From Sphingomonas sp. AR_OL41 (GTDB lineage: Bacteria > Pseudomonadota > Alphaproteobacteria > Sphingomonadales > Sphingomonadaceae), in contig NZ_JARYTI010000016.1 in assembly GCF_029911635.1 (NCBI RefSeq), forward strand, positions 42,630 through 106,629: 64,000 nt of DNA, written 5' to 3'. The number at the start of each line of letters is the position of its first letter. Positions within the stretch are counted from its first letter, which is position 1. The notes beneath the pieces were generated by a model that saw nothing but the letters and a program-made list of their open reading frames with translations, did not search any database and was not told where the DNA came from. Below are positions 9,223 through 17,295 of the stretch, in pieces. The position numbers and the translations under genes were made by a program.

Positions 9223-9702
9223 TTGAGCAAGGTCACAATTTTGACGAGTATATTGTTGATCGCAATATTTATATTTTCAGGAATTGTTTATTATTGCGTA
9301 TTTAGTGAATTTCACAATGTGCATGTTGATAGAGGTTATATATTATCCGATAAAGATTTATTTAATGATAAAATATATGTCGTAAATTCAAACATCGATG
9401 AAGATGTCTTTTACAAGATAGAGCAGTTGAGTCCGAAGCTATATTATAGTGACTGCCATTCCGCCAGCAAATTGTATCTGGGGCACATGAGCAATTTCCA
9501 TGAACAATATGACACGTCGATCAATGTAAAATTTGAGATAATTTCTCCGGGTACTGCGACGGTTGGTAATAATTTTGGCAAAGGAGAATTGGAAATACTT
9601 CGCAATCCAATAGGTAGAATGAGGTGCGCTTATGTCAAGACAGATCGTAATTCTAACAGAGATGTATACGTGTCCAATATATTTCGCGTCTACGTGAAGT
9701 GA
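9223..9702 (+). CDS. AT-rich orphan single-pass membrane protein
   Basis: 159 residues from a TTG start at 9223, with AAGG a few bases upstream. Not recognised. The N-terminus is a clear transmembrane or signal-anchor segment (ILTSILLIAIFIFSGIVYYC), followed by a soluble part of about 125 residues with two cysteines (SDCHSA and RMRCAYVK) and many Asn, Asp, Lys and Tyr. The coding sequence is far richer in A and T than the flanking genes and uses AT-ending codons (ATA, TTA, AAT), unlike any neighbour. This points to a foreign origin or a gene kept at low GC. No partner gene is next to it. Confidence 0.55.
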   Translation: MSKVTILTSILLIAIFIFSGIVYYCVFSEFHNVHVDRGYILSDKDLFNDKIYVVNSNIDEDVFYKIEQLSPKLYYSDCHSASKLYLGHMSNFHEQYDTSINVKFEIISPGTATVGNNFGKGELEILRNPIGRMRCAYVKTDRNSNRDVYVSNIFRVYVK

Positions 9703-10105
9703 ACTTGGGATTTTGGTGACACTGCATTTATCTCCGAGCCGAGCGCTCGCGCATCTGCACCGAATCCCATCATCACGCGACCGCATCCGCGCAGCGCCCT
9801 GATTCACCCCCACGCCACGCCCTGCTATGAGCCCGCGCTCGCGCACCATCGCGTCGCTCCTTCTCATCGTCGATCATGCGAAAATCGTCGCCCGCACAGC
9901 GTGGCGGCGCCGCACCTGTTATTGCCCGGAACAGGTCCTGTTCCCGCCTGTTGGCCGACCTGCTTCGGGCCTGTTAAGTTGGAAATACAGCACCAACACA
10001 GGGGCGTACCACGTCGTTGCAATCAAACGACATTGCCGCGCGATGCCTCCAACGTAACAGCGGCGAAAAAATAATGAGCAGGAAGAACAGGTAGAACAGG
10101 CGCAA
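9703..10105. other. Intergenic region with palindrome and CCTGTT motifs
   Basis: About 400 bases with no gene I would support. GC returns to the local norm after 9720. A short open frame with an ATG near 9827 lacks a domain and a ribosome binding site. Between 9914 and 9980 the motif CCTGTT or its complement AACAGG recurs five or more times, including a perfect 17-base dyad. The region ends in a gene remnant. Confidence 0.6.
9928..9944. promoter_or_regulatory. Perfect 17-base palindrome (possible operator)
   Basis: GGAACAGGTCCTGTTCC is a perfect dyad around a central T. It contains GAAC-N7-GTTC half sites. It lies in a cluster of CCTGTT repeats within otherwise empty DNA, between the AT-rich orphan gene and the 3' end of the polyamine operon. 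It could bind a dimeric regulator or be part of a small mobile repeat. No target gene is clear. Confidence 0.35.
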
Positions 10106-10162
10106 GTGACGACCCTGACGCTGGCGCTGGCCGAGGCGGCCGGGGCGGAACTGGCGGCCTAG
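10106..10162 (+). pseudogene. Remnant of a histidine-kinase 3' end
   Basis: The codons read VTTLTLALAEAAGAELAA and then TAG. The last 18 codons of the CHASE4 kinase gene (ending at 7263) read VAILTLALAEAAGAELAA and then TGA, so 16 of 18 residues agree and the DNA is clearly related. No kinase domain remains upstream. This is either the scar of a deleted paralogue or a small ectopic duplication. It sits directly beyond the end of speD, on the opposite strand. Confidence 0.7.
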
Positions 10163-10187
10163 CGGGGCACGCCGGTTGCGGTCAGCG

Positions 10188-10559
10188 CTATCGGCTTCTC
10201 GGCGCGAGCACGGCCGCGCGATAACCGCGCGCGATCTGCTGTTGCTGGACGGTCTGCGCCTCCAGCCCCGCGACGATCGCCGCCAGCGCTGCATCGATAT
10301 GTTCGCGCCCGCCGCACAGGAAGATGTCGATCGCGGCATAATCGCGCTCGGGCCAGGTGTGGATCGATATATGCGATTCAGCGAGCAAGGCGACGCCGGT
10401 CACGCCCTGTTCGGGGCCGAAGCTGTGCAGCTTCAGGTCGAGCAAAGTAGCCTCCGCCGCCACGACGCCCGCGCGCAGCGCGCGTTCGATCCGCGCGACA
10501 TCGTCGAGCCCGGTACAGCCGAAAAGATCGGCCAGCAGATGGGTGCCGTCGAAATCCAC
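10188..10559 (-). CDS. speD: S-adenosylmethionine decarboxylase proenzyme
   Basis: 123 residues from GTG 10559, with AGGGGC upstream. The enzyme makes decarboxylated AdoMet, the aminopropyl donor for spermidine. The motif ESHISIHTWPE contains the Glu-Ser cleavage site where self-processing produces the pyruvoyl cofactor, and CGG later in the chain matches the conserved active-site cysteine region. Length fits the small bacterial class 1b enzyme. It is the last gene of the eight-gene operon, nine bases after the FAD oxidoreductase stop. It supplies the substrate for the spermidine-synthase-like gene two places upstream, so the two together give a complete aminopropyl-transfer route. Confidence 0.93.
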   Translation of the reverse strand: MDFDGTHLLADLFGCTGLDDVARIERALRAGVVAAEATLLDLKLHSFGPEQGVTGVALLAESHISIHTWPERDYAAIDIFLCGGREHIDAALAAIVAGLEAQTVQQQQIARGYRAAVLAPRSR

Positions 10560-10568
10560 CCGATGCCC

Positions 10569-12194
10569 CTAAATCAAGACGCTGCGATGCGGAATGCCGA
10601 GATGCGCCATGGCATCCTCCGCCGCGCGCGTGCCGCGATAATGCGCCTCCTCGAACAGCGACAGGCCGCTGAGGTCGGAATGCGCGAAGAACAGCGGCGG
10701 CTGCGGCACGGCGGCGGCTTCGCGCGCGCCGCCCCAGAAGAAGCCGGGAACCGGGCGGATCATCGCATGGCCCCAACGCCACACATCGATGCGGCGGATC
10801 GCCCCGGCCAGATCGGGGTTCATGCCCAACACATCGTCGCGCACGATATGCTGCCACTGCGCCAGCGGGCGGTCGAGCAACAACCGCCGCGCCGCCGCCG
10901 GCGCCATGTCGGACAGCGGCATATACCAGCTCAGCACCGTCGCACCGGGCACCGCATCAAGCGACTGGTGCGTGTCGACGACATAACCGAGCGACGCGCT
11001 GGTCCACGACACATTGTCCCACGCCACCGTCGCGCCGGGGCCGCTGGGCAGCCGGTCGACCGTCACCGCGGCGACGACCCATGGCGCATAGCCGAAATCG
11101 CCGTGGCTTCCCCGCCCGGCCACCAGCCGTGCGGTGACGAAATGCGGCGTTGCGAGGATCGCGCTGTCGGCAGTAACGCGCACCGCCTCGCCGGTGCGTG
11201 CATCGAGCGTGTCGATCGTCACGCCGTCACCGCTTGCTTCCACCCGGTGGACCAGCTGCGCGCAAGCGAGCTGCGGCCGCAGCCGCGCCGCCATCCGCCC
11301 GACCAGATGCCCATTGCCCTCGGGCCAGGTCAGCACCGCATCGGGCGCGGCATTGGCCGCCGCACCGCGCCGGCTGGCGAAATAATGGATCCCCGCCCAG
11401 GCCGAGACCTCGCCGGGCTCGGTGCCATAATCGTCGCGACAGGCATACCGCACATGTCCGCGCAGCACCGGCGAATGCCAGCCCTGCGCATCGAGCCACG
11501 CGGCAAAGCTGATCCGGTCGAGCGCCAACAGATCGGCATCTCGCGCGCTCAACGCCATCGGGATGGCGAAGGCGGGCCTTCCGTCCGCGTCGCGCCGGTC
11601 GCGGAACCGCGCTATCGCCGCGAAGAACGCCGTCAGGTCGGCGCGATCGGTCGCGTCGAGCCCCGTCGCCGGGACCAGCCCTTCCTGCCACTTGCCGAGA
11701 TGCAGCAGGCGCTCATCGGGGTCGGCGACGATCTGATAGGGATCGAACAGCGGCTTGCCGGCCTGCCAGCCGGTGACGATGCCGAGCTGTTCGAGCAGCC
11801 GGATCACGCCCTTCGCCTCGGCATTGGGGATCGGCAGATAATGCGCGCCGAGCGGATAGGCCGAGACGGCGTTGCGCCCGGCGCGGGCATTGCCGCCGGT
11901 GCGGTCCTCGAGTTCGAGCAGGCGGAAGTCGCTCACCCCGGCATCGGCCAGCGCCCAGGCCGCCGACAGCCCCGCCACGCCGCCGCCGACGATCGCGATC
12001 CGGGTGTGGATATGCCGGGTCGGGGCAGGGAAGGGCGTGTCACCGCGCAGCTTGTGCCCGCGCGTGAAGTCCGCGCCGCCCAGCGTGCCGGGAATGGTCT
12101 CGTCGTCACCGCCGCGCAGCGCGATCGCGCCGGCGCCGAGCGCGGTCGCCCCGGCGATCGATCCGGCCATCAGGGTCCGCCGCGAAACGCCCAT
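10569..12194 (-). CDS. Tat-exported FAD-dependent amine-oxidase-like oxidoreductase
   Basis: 541 residues from ATG 12194; the start overlaps the stop of the upstream synthase gene (TGATG). The N-terminus GVSRRTLMAGSIAGATALGAG is a twin-arginine signal, so the protein probably folds in the cytoplasm and is exported. A Rossmann FAD motif (IAIVGGGVAGLSAAWALADAG) and an amine-oxidase-type second motif (LEDRTGGNAR) follow. The C-terminus carries the expected FAD-closing region (HSDLSGLSLFEEAHYRGTRAAEDAMAHL, read in parts). It resembles flavin amine oxidases and may act on a polyamine or its product, given the flanking speE-like and speD genes. The substrate is inference from context only. Confidence 0.85.
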   Translation of the reverse strand: MGVSRRTLMAGSIAGATALGAGAIALRGGDDETIPGTLGGADFTRGHKLRGDTPFPAPTRHIHTRIAIVGGGVAGLSAAWALADAGVSDFRLLELEDRTGGNARAGRNAVSAYPLGAHYLPIPNAEAKGVIRLLEQLGIVTGWQAGKPLFDPYQIVADPDERLLHLGKWQEGLVPATGLDATDRADLTAFFAAIARFRDRRDADGRPAFAIPMALSARDADLLALDRISFAAWLDAQGWHSPVLRGHVRYACRDDYGTEPGEVSAWAGIHYFASRRGAAANAAPDAVLTWPEGNGHLVGRMAARLRPQLACAQLVHRVEASGDGVTIDTLDARTGEAVRVTADSAILATPHFVTARLVAGRGSHGDFGYAPWVVAAVTVDRLPSGPGATVAWDNVSWTSASLGYVVDTHQSLDAVPGATVLSWYMPLSDMAPAAARRLLLDRPLAQWQHIVRDDVLGMNPDLAGAIRRIDVWRWGHAMIRPVPGFFWGGAREAAAVPQPPLFFAHSDLSGLSLFEEAHYRGTRAAEDAMAHLGIPHRSVLI

Positions 12195-13717
12195 CAGCCT
12201 TCGAACACCGCCCATTCGGCCTCGAACTCGCGCACCAGCACCTGGTTGTCGAGCCGGTTCACCGGCGTCGCCCGCCGCGCCATGTCGGGCGGGAAGAAGA
12301 AGGCGAGCGCGTCGCTCTGCTTGTTGAGGAAGCGCAGCCCGGCGGGGAGGGCACCCGGCTTCGGAATCGCGCGATTGGAGGCCATGACGAAGCCCCATTC
12401 GCCGAAGCTCGGCACATAGACATGATAGCCGCGCGTCGTCAGTCCGGCCGCCTCCAGCGTCGTCGCGACGGTCCAATAAGCGCGCGGCGCGACTAGCGGT
12501 GAGGTGCTCTGCACGCTGACCACCGCGCCCGGCGCCAGCGCGCGCGCCAGCTCGCGATAGAAGCTGACGGTATAAAGCTTGCCGATCGCGAAATTGGTCG
12601 GATCGGGGAAATCGACCAGAACCGCGTCGAAATGCCGACGGTTGGTCCGCAGCCAGCTGAACGCATCTGCGGTGATGACATGAACCTTGGGCGACAGCAG
12701 CGACCCGTGGTTGAGCGCGGTCAGCATTGCCGTGTGGCGGAACAGATTGGTCATCGCCGGGTCGAGATCGACCAACGTCACCGAGGCGACGCCGGGATAT
12801 TTCAGGATCTCGCGCACCGCCAGCCCGTCGCCGCCGCCCAGCACCAGCACCTCGCGCGGCGCGGCGACGCGGCTCAGCACCGGATGCACCAGCGCCTCAT
12901 GATAGCGATATTCGTCGCGCGACGAGAATTGCAGATTGCCGTTGAGGAACAGCCGCAGATCGTCGCCGCGCTTGGTGATCACGATCCGCTGATAGGGCGT
13001 CGAGGCGGCATAGAGGATCGGGTCGCCATAGGCGGCGACCTCGGCGGTGCGCTCGATCTGCTCGGACGCGGCAAAGCCCGCCGCCAGCACGATCGCGACG
13101 ATGATCGCGGCGACCAGCTCGCCGCGCAGCCGCTTGTGCCCCGGCAGCATCACGATCACCGCGATCGCGACCCCGACATTGGCCAGCCCGAACAGCAATC
13201 CCGTGCGGATCAGCCCGAGATGCGGCACCAGCAACAGCGGGAACAGCAATGACGCCGCCAGCGCGCCGATATAGTCGAAGGTCAGCACCTTGGAGATCAG
13301 GTCGCTGAACTCCAGCCGGTCCTTGAGGATGCGCATCAGCAGCGGGATTTCGAGCCCGACCAACGCGCCAATCGCCAGCACCAGCCCGTAGAGCGGGATG
13401 CGGAAGTCCTCGACGCGGTCGAACAGCAGGAACAGGATCGCCGCCGAGGCGCCGCCGATCGCCGCGATCAGGATCTCGACGCGCACGAACAGCGCCAAAT
13501 CGTTGCGCTTGAGATAACGCGAGCACCATGATCCGACGCCCATCGCGAACAGATAGCTGCCGATGATGGTCGAGAATTGCGTGACGCTGTCGCCGAGCAG
13601 GTAACTCGCCAGCGTGCCGGCGAGCAGTTCGTAGATCAGGCCGCAGGTCGAAACGACGAAGGCCGAGACGAGCAGCGCCGCGCCGAGGCGCGACGTGCCG
13701 TCCGTTGGTTCAGCCAT
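12194..13717 (-). CDS. speE: Membrane-fused polyamine aminopropyltransferase (spermidine synthase-like)
   Basis: 507 residues from ATG 13717. The first 220 residues hold about seven transmembrane segments, starting LLVSAFVVSTCGLIYELLAG. A cytosolic spermidine-synthase domain follows: YHEALVHPVL, the AdoMet-type fold glycine loop LVLGGGDGLAVREIL, acidic VDLDPAM, and the DFPDPTN substrate gate. It is expected to transfer an aminopropyl group from decarboxylated AdoMet to a polyamine acceptor at the membrane. The start overlaps the DUF350 gene by eight bases and the stop overlaps the oxidoreductase start by one. Such membrane-fused synthases are common but their acceptor is often unknown, so the symbol denotes family rather than proven function. 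Confidence 0.9.
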   Translation of the reverse strand: MAEPTDGTSRLGAALLVSAFVVSTCGLIYELLAGTLASYLLGDSVTQFSTIIGSYLFAMGVGSWCSRYLKRNDLALFVRVEILIAAIGGASAAILFLLFDRVEDFRIPLYGLVLAIGALVGLEIPLLMRILKDRLEFSDLISKVLTFDYIGALAASLLFPLLLVPHLGLIRTGLLFGLANVGVAIAVIVMLPGHKRLRGELVAAIIVAIVLAAGFAASEQIERTAEVAAYGDPILYAASTPYQRIVITKRGDDLRLFLNGNLQFSSRDEYRYHEALVHPVLSRVAAPREVLVLGGGDGLAVREILKYPGVASVTLVDLDPAMTNLFRHTAMLTALNHGSLLSPKVHVITADAFSWLRTNRRHFDAVLVDFPDPTNFAIGKLYTVSFYRELARALAPGAVVSVQSTSPLVAPRAYWTVATTLEAAGLTTRGYHVYVPSFGEWGFVMASNRAIPKPGALPAGLRFLNKQSDALAFFFPPDMARRATPVNRLDNQVLVREFEAEWAVFEG

Positions 13718-13919
13718 GAATGGCCGCCGAAATGATCATCGCCAGCGACAGCGCGATCGACCCGGCGAAGATCGCCAGCGCGACATTCTTCTCCTCGCAG
13801 ATCTGGCGCCACAGATTTACCGGGGTCAGCCGGTCCCACAGCCAGAAACCGATGACGAAGATGGCGAGGCCGATGCCGGCATAAAGCAGCGTGGCTAGGA
13901 GGACGGTGGTGCTGAGCAT
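13710..13919 (-). CDS. DUF350 small membrane protein
   Basis: 69 residues from ATG 13919 (MLSTTVLLATLLYAGIG); an upstream in-frame start is less likely. Two transmembrane helices are visible (TVLLATLLYAGIGLAIFVIGF and VALAIFAGSIALSLAMIISAA) joined by the polar loop WDRLTPVNLWRQICEEKN. The LTP and EEKN features match the DUF350 family (YjfL type). Standard family members carry four helices in two repeats, so this is a single-unit version. It sits in the polyamine/DUF4178 operon, overlapping the synthase gene by eight bases. DUF350 proteins recur beside spermidine synthase and DUF4178 genes, but their function is not established. Confidence 0.85.
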   Translation of the reverse strand: MLSTTVLLATLLYAGIGLAIFVIGFWLWDRLTPVNLWRQICEEKNVALAIFAGSIALSLAMIISAAIHG

Positions 13920-13929
13920 GGTCAGTCCT

Positions 13930-14076
13930 TCACTTGTGGGTCGGGCCGTAAAAGCCATGGGAGACGGTGCGCGCGCCGCCGGTCGAGAAGGGGGAATATC
14001 CGTCGGCCGCGGTCAGGATGAACAGCCCGACCACCGCGATGGAGAAGATGCCGTAGAGAAGGACGTGGCGGATCAT
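13930..14076 (-). CDS. 48-residue membrane peptide in the polyamine operon
   Basis: An ATG at 14076 opens a 48-codon frame ending with TGA at 13930-13932. The product starts MIRHVLLYGIFSIAVVG and continues LFILTAADGYSPFS, so it has one transmembrane helix followed by a Gly/Ser/Thr-rich tail ending in GFYGPTHK. It lies three bases after the upstream DUF4178 gene and ten bases before the DUF350 gene, filling an otherwise unexplained gap in a tight operon. The spacing, hydrophobicity and local GC support a real gene. I do not recognise a named family. Confidence 0.7.
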   Translation of the reverse strand: MIRHVLLYGIFSIAVVGLFILTAADGYSPFSTGGARTVSHGFYGPTHK

Positions 14077-14079
14077 CGT

Positions 14080-15381
14080 TCAGTCGTTCGTGCTGGCGAT
14101 CGACGCCTTGCGGCGACTTTCGAAATTGAAATGGAGAAAAGCCACTAACGCCGGCCATGCCGCGATCAGCAACAGGCACAACAGCAAATTGCCACCGAAG
14201 ATGCCGCCGCGGCTGACGACGAAGCCGATGCTCACCGGGGTCGGTTCGGGCGGTGAGAGGGTGGTGTTCCAGAAGCCCGCGGGCGCCTGGTTGGGATTGA
14301 TCCAGCGCTTGCCGCTCGTCTCGATCACGAGGTCGTAACGCCCCGCCGGAATGCTCGACAGCGTCGCCGTCGGCGTCGTGTCGCCCTCGCTCCAGTAACC
14401 GTCGCTGTCGGTGCCGCTATAATGTTCGGCCAGCGCGCCGGCGTCGTAATTCTCCTGCGTCTTCTGCTCGACCAGCGAATAGTCGATATCGACCCAGCTG
14501 TTCGACAGCCCGCCGGCTTCCGCCGCGATCACCACGCGGTTGCGCGCGCGCGGCAGGACGATGTCGTGGATGACGGTGGTCTGCGTGCCGCCGTCGAGCA
14601 TCGCCACCGCCGTATGGGCCGCCACGCGCTCGGTCGATCCCGCCATCAGCGCAACGATCAGCAGCGTGACGATCGCCACCGCCCCGATGATCAGTGCCTC
14701 GACCAGCCGCTCGCGCCACGGCGAGGGCTCATGCGGTGCTGGCGTGCCGCCATGCTTGCTGCGCGCCTCAATGCCGAACGCCGCTTCCGCTTCGCCCCAA
14801 TCGAGCAGGTCGAGCCGCGTCCAGGTCCGCTCGCTGTCGGCCTTTTCGTATGACAGCATCACGCCCGGCCGGACATAATCGACGATCCGCACCTGCTCCT
14901 GCACTTCGACGCGCCAGTAGAATTCGCCGACCACGAAGGTCACCCAGGCACTATATTCGCTGCCGAACCGCTCCAGCGCCAAACCGTCGAGGTCGAGCCC
15001 GGCCCAGCTCGCATTGGGCAGCCGGTCGAGCAGCCGGCCCAGGCTGAAGCGCCGCCCGTCGTCGAGCAGGAAGGCATAGCCGGTATAGGGATTGAACAGC
15101 AGATATTCGGACCAGCGGATCTCGCCATCGGAGCGTTCGAGATAACCGACCACGTCCCATTGCTCGCCGCGCAGCGTGGCGCGCGTGCCGAGCGCGATCT
15201 CGGGGCGCTGCAGCGCCGCACTGGCCTTGACGATGACCGCGAGGTCCGGGTCGGTCGCGTCGAGCGTCGAGCCGCAATGTTCGCAGATCAGCGACACGCT
15301 CGCACCTGCGGCGCGCAACGCGATCGCGCCGCCGCATTGCGGGCACGACAGCGCGCGGACGGTGGAGGCCGGCGCGGTCAT
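14080..15381 (-). CDS. Zinc-ribbon DUF4178 membrane protein
   Basis: 433 residues from ATG 15381, which overlaps the preceding stop (ATGA). The N-terminus has a four-cysteine ribbon (CPQCGGAI and CEHCGS), followed by a DUF4178 region with QWDVVGYLERSDGEIRWSEY and LLFNPYTGYAFLLDDG. A first transmembrane helix lies near residues 225-250 (ALIIGAVAIVTLLIVALMAG), then a periplasmic domain of about 130 residues, and a second helix near the C-terminus (NLLLCLLLIAAWPALVAFL). This makes a bitopic or two-pass protein with the zinc ribbon on the cytosolic side. It is the longer of two DUF4178 proteins in this operon. Function unknown; partnership with the SPFH protein is inferred from gene order. Confidence 0.85.
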   Translation of the reverse strand: MTAPASTVRALSCPQCGGAIALRAAGASVSLICEHCGSTLDATDPDLAVIVKASAALQRPEIALGTRATLRGEQWDVVGYLERSDGEIRWSEYLLFNPYTGYAFLLDDGRRFSLGRLLDRLPNASWAGLDLDGLALERFGSEYSAWVTFVVGEFYWRVEVQEQVRIVDYVRPGVMLSYEKADSERTWTRLDLLDWGEAEAAFGIEARSKHGGTPAPHEPSPWRERLVEALIIGAVAIVTLLIVALMAGSTERVAAHTAVAMLDGGTQTTVIHDIVLPRARNRVVIAAEAGGLSNSWVDIDYSLVEQKTQENYDAGALAEHYSGTDSDGYWSEGDTTPTATLSSIPAGRYDLVIETSGKRWINPNQAPAGFWNTTLSPPEPTPVSIGFVVSRGGIFGGNLLLCLLLIAAWPALVAFLHFNFESRRKASIASTND

Positions 15382-16046
15382 GCCGCGAAGTCCGGCATCG
15401 GCCAGTCCTCGAACGACCGCAAATTGTTCGCGCGCAACTCGGCAAGCGACGCGTAGCGGCCGATATAGGCGGTCACCTCGCCGCGATCCTTCTGGATGCT
15501 CGCGCACTGCCCGTCGCGCGCCATCAAATCGATGCTGCGGATCGTCAGGCCGAGCGGCGCGCTGAACGGCAATTCCCCCTCGCTGCCGGCACACACCGCC
15601 TCCTTCACGTCGGTGACGACATAGTCGGTGCCGGCAATCGTGCTGGCCGTGCCGACGATCACCTCCTTGTCCTCGCGCATCCGGCGCATCACGGCGTTGC
15701 CCTGGCCCGGCTTCGCTTCGTACAGCACCATGAAGCGGCCCATCGCCTCGCCGATCCACGCCGTGCTGCCGTCGGCGCGCCACGCCAGCCATTCGTTCCA
15801 ACCGCCGCCGCTCCAGCGCCAGCGCACCCGCCCGATCAGTTCGAAGCCGATGCCGTCGTCCATCCCGCGGCTGCCGATCTGCAGCGGGCTGACGTCTTCC
15901 GGCACCTCGGCGATGCGCCCCATCGCCTGAAGATGTTCACCCGAGCGCACCACCGCGCTGCGGCAATAGTCGCACACCTTCACCGGCAGGTCGGCGGAGC
16001 GGAAACGGATCGCCGCGCCGCAATTGGGGCAATGCGCATCGAGCAT
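15378..16046 (-). CDS. Zinc-ribbon DUF4178 protein, soluble
   Basis: 222 residues. It opens with a zinc ribbon (CPNCGAAI and CDYCRS) and then a DUF4178-like beta-rich domain: GIGFELIGRVRWRWSGGGWNEW, AWRADGSTAWIGEAMGRFMV and a later TIAGTDYVVTDVKEA. There is no signal peptide or transmembrane helix, so it is probably cytosolic. It shares fold and ribbon with the next gene, which adds membrane helices, so the two may be partners. The start lies four bases after the SPFH gene stop, and the stop overlaps the next start by four bases. The biochemical role of DUF4178 is not known to me. Confidence 0.85.
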   Translation of the reverse strand: MLDAHCPNCGAAIRFRSADLPVKVCDYCRSAVVRSGEHLQAMGRIAEVPEDVSPLQIGSRGMDDGIGFELIGRVRWRWSGGGWNEWLAWRADGSTAWIGEAMGRFMVLYEAKPGQGNAVMRRMREDKEVIVGTASTIAGTDYVVTDVKEAVCAGSEGELPFSAPLGLTIRSIDLMARDGQCASIQKDRGEVTAYIGRYASLAELRANNLRSFEDWPMPDFAA

Positions 16047-16050
16047 GCGG

Positions 16051-17025
16051 TCAGCCGATCTTGGCCAGCAGCACTGCCTTCTTGGCGTCGAACTCGGCCT
16101 GGGTGATCGCGCCGGCGGTCATCAGCGCGTGCAGCTTTTGGATCTGCTGGTACGGGTCCTCGGCCGGTGCGCCGCCGGCCTGTCCCCCCGTCATGCCCGC
16201 CGCGATCGCAGCACCCGCCGCCGCGCCCGCGCCGATCCCGGCCATGCCGCCGGGCTGCGCCGCCGCGGTGTCTATCGCCTCGGCGGTCTGGAAGCGGATG
16301 TAGCGATCGACATCGCCCAGCACGCGCATCGAGCTACCCTTGTCGAGATGCTCCTGCACGCCTTCCGGCAATGACAGGCTCTCGACCTGGAAGCTCGTGC
16401 AGGCCAGCCCCCATTGCGCAAAGGCCGGCTGCACTGCGGCGAGCAGCCGCGCCGACAGCGCCGCTTGGTCGCCGGCGAGGTCGACGAACGCCGTCTCACC
16501 CTTGCCCAGCGCCGCGGCCAGCGCGGTGGCGATCGCGCCGCGCAGCTGCGGCTCGACATCGGCGACCGTCAGCCGCTCCAGCGTGCCCATCAGTTTGACC
16601 GAAAACACCGCCAGATCCTCGATCCGGAACGAATAGCTGCCAAAGGCGCGGATCCGCAGCGGCCCGAACTCCTTGTCGCGCACCGTGATCGGCTGCGTCG
16701 TGCCCCATTTCAGCGCGAGCTGTTCCTTGGTGGTGTAGAAATAGACGTCGGACTTGAACGGCGAGGCAAAGCCCTTGTCCCAGTTCATCAGCGCGGTCAG
16801 CACCGGCAGATTGCCCGTCTCCAGCCGGTACTGGCCCGGCTTGAAGGCATCGGCGATCTGCCCCTCATTGTGGAAGAACGCCGTCTGCCCCTCGCGCACG
16901 GTTAGCTGCGTGCCGTTGCTGATCTCGCGGTCGCGCATCGGATAACGGATCGCCAGCTCGCCGGGCTGTTCGGTCCAGTCGATGACATCGACGAACTGCT
17001 TGGACAGAAAATCGAGCAATCCCAT
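16051..17025 (-). CDS. SPFH/'virion core'-type protein with C-terminal SHOCT domain
   Basis: 324 residues from ATG 17025, preceded by GGGAG at a suitable distance; the frame extends to a GTG at 17034 but MGLLDFLSKQF is the family N-terminus. The main part is a stomatin/prohibitin-like (SPFH) domain of the YdjI 'virion core' group: VIDWTEQPGELAIRYP, VREGQTAFFHNEGQI, and RIRAFGSYSFRIED. A Gly/Ala-rich stretch is followed by a SHOCT motif (LHALMTAGAITQAEFDAKK) at the end, where many relatives carry a zinc ribbon instead. It is the first gene of the operon. SPFH proteins form membrane-associated oligomers, which fits a scaffold for the membrane-bound products downstream. Confidence 0.88.
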   Translation of the reverse strand: MGLLDFLSKQFVDVIDWTEQPGELAIRYPMRDREISNGTQLTVREGQTAFFHNEGQIADAFKPGQYRLETGNLPVLTALMNWDKGFASPFKSDVYFYTTKEQLALKWGTTQPITVRDKEFGPLRIRAFGSYSFRIEDLAVFSVKLMGTLERLTVADVEPQLRGAIATALAAALGKGETAFVDLAGDQAALSARLLAAVQPAFAQWGLACTSFQVESLSLPEGVQEHLDKGSSMRVLGDVDRYIRFQTAEAIDTAAAQPGGMAGIGAGAAAGAAIAAGMTGGQAGGAPAEDPYQQIQKLHALMTAGAITQAEFDAKKAVLLAKIG

Positions 17026-17295
17026 GCGCGTCACTCCCGGCTATCGCGTTGCCCGCGATCCTAGGCGGTTCGGTGCGGGGACCGGAAGGGGAAAAGCTGC
17101 GGGGGGCGTTTTATTTGGTGGGCGTTGTGCGGCAATGGTGGTCTGATATTCGTGGGCGCGGCGCGCATCTGGCCGACGAAGCCTTCGGCTGGCGTAGAGC
17201 ACAGGCGCTGGGGTGGAGGTTTGGTGATTGTTGCAAGCGTCACCGTAATTGGAATTCTCGGGTATTTGGCATTTTGCGATTGAGAGAGTAATACA

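Noticed and set aside
10176..12419. Long plus-strand open frame of about 750 codons opposite the FAD oxidoreductase and speD
   Set aside because: Arg/His-rich low-complexity product without any motif; the minus strand carries recognisable enzymes.
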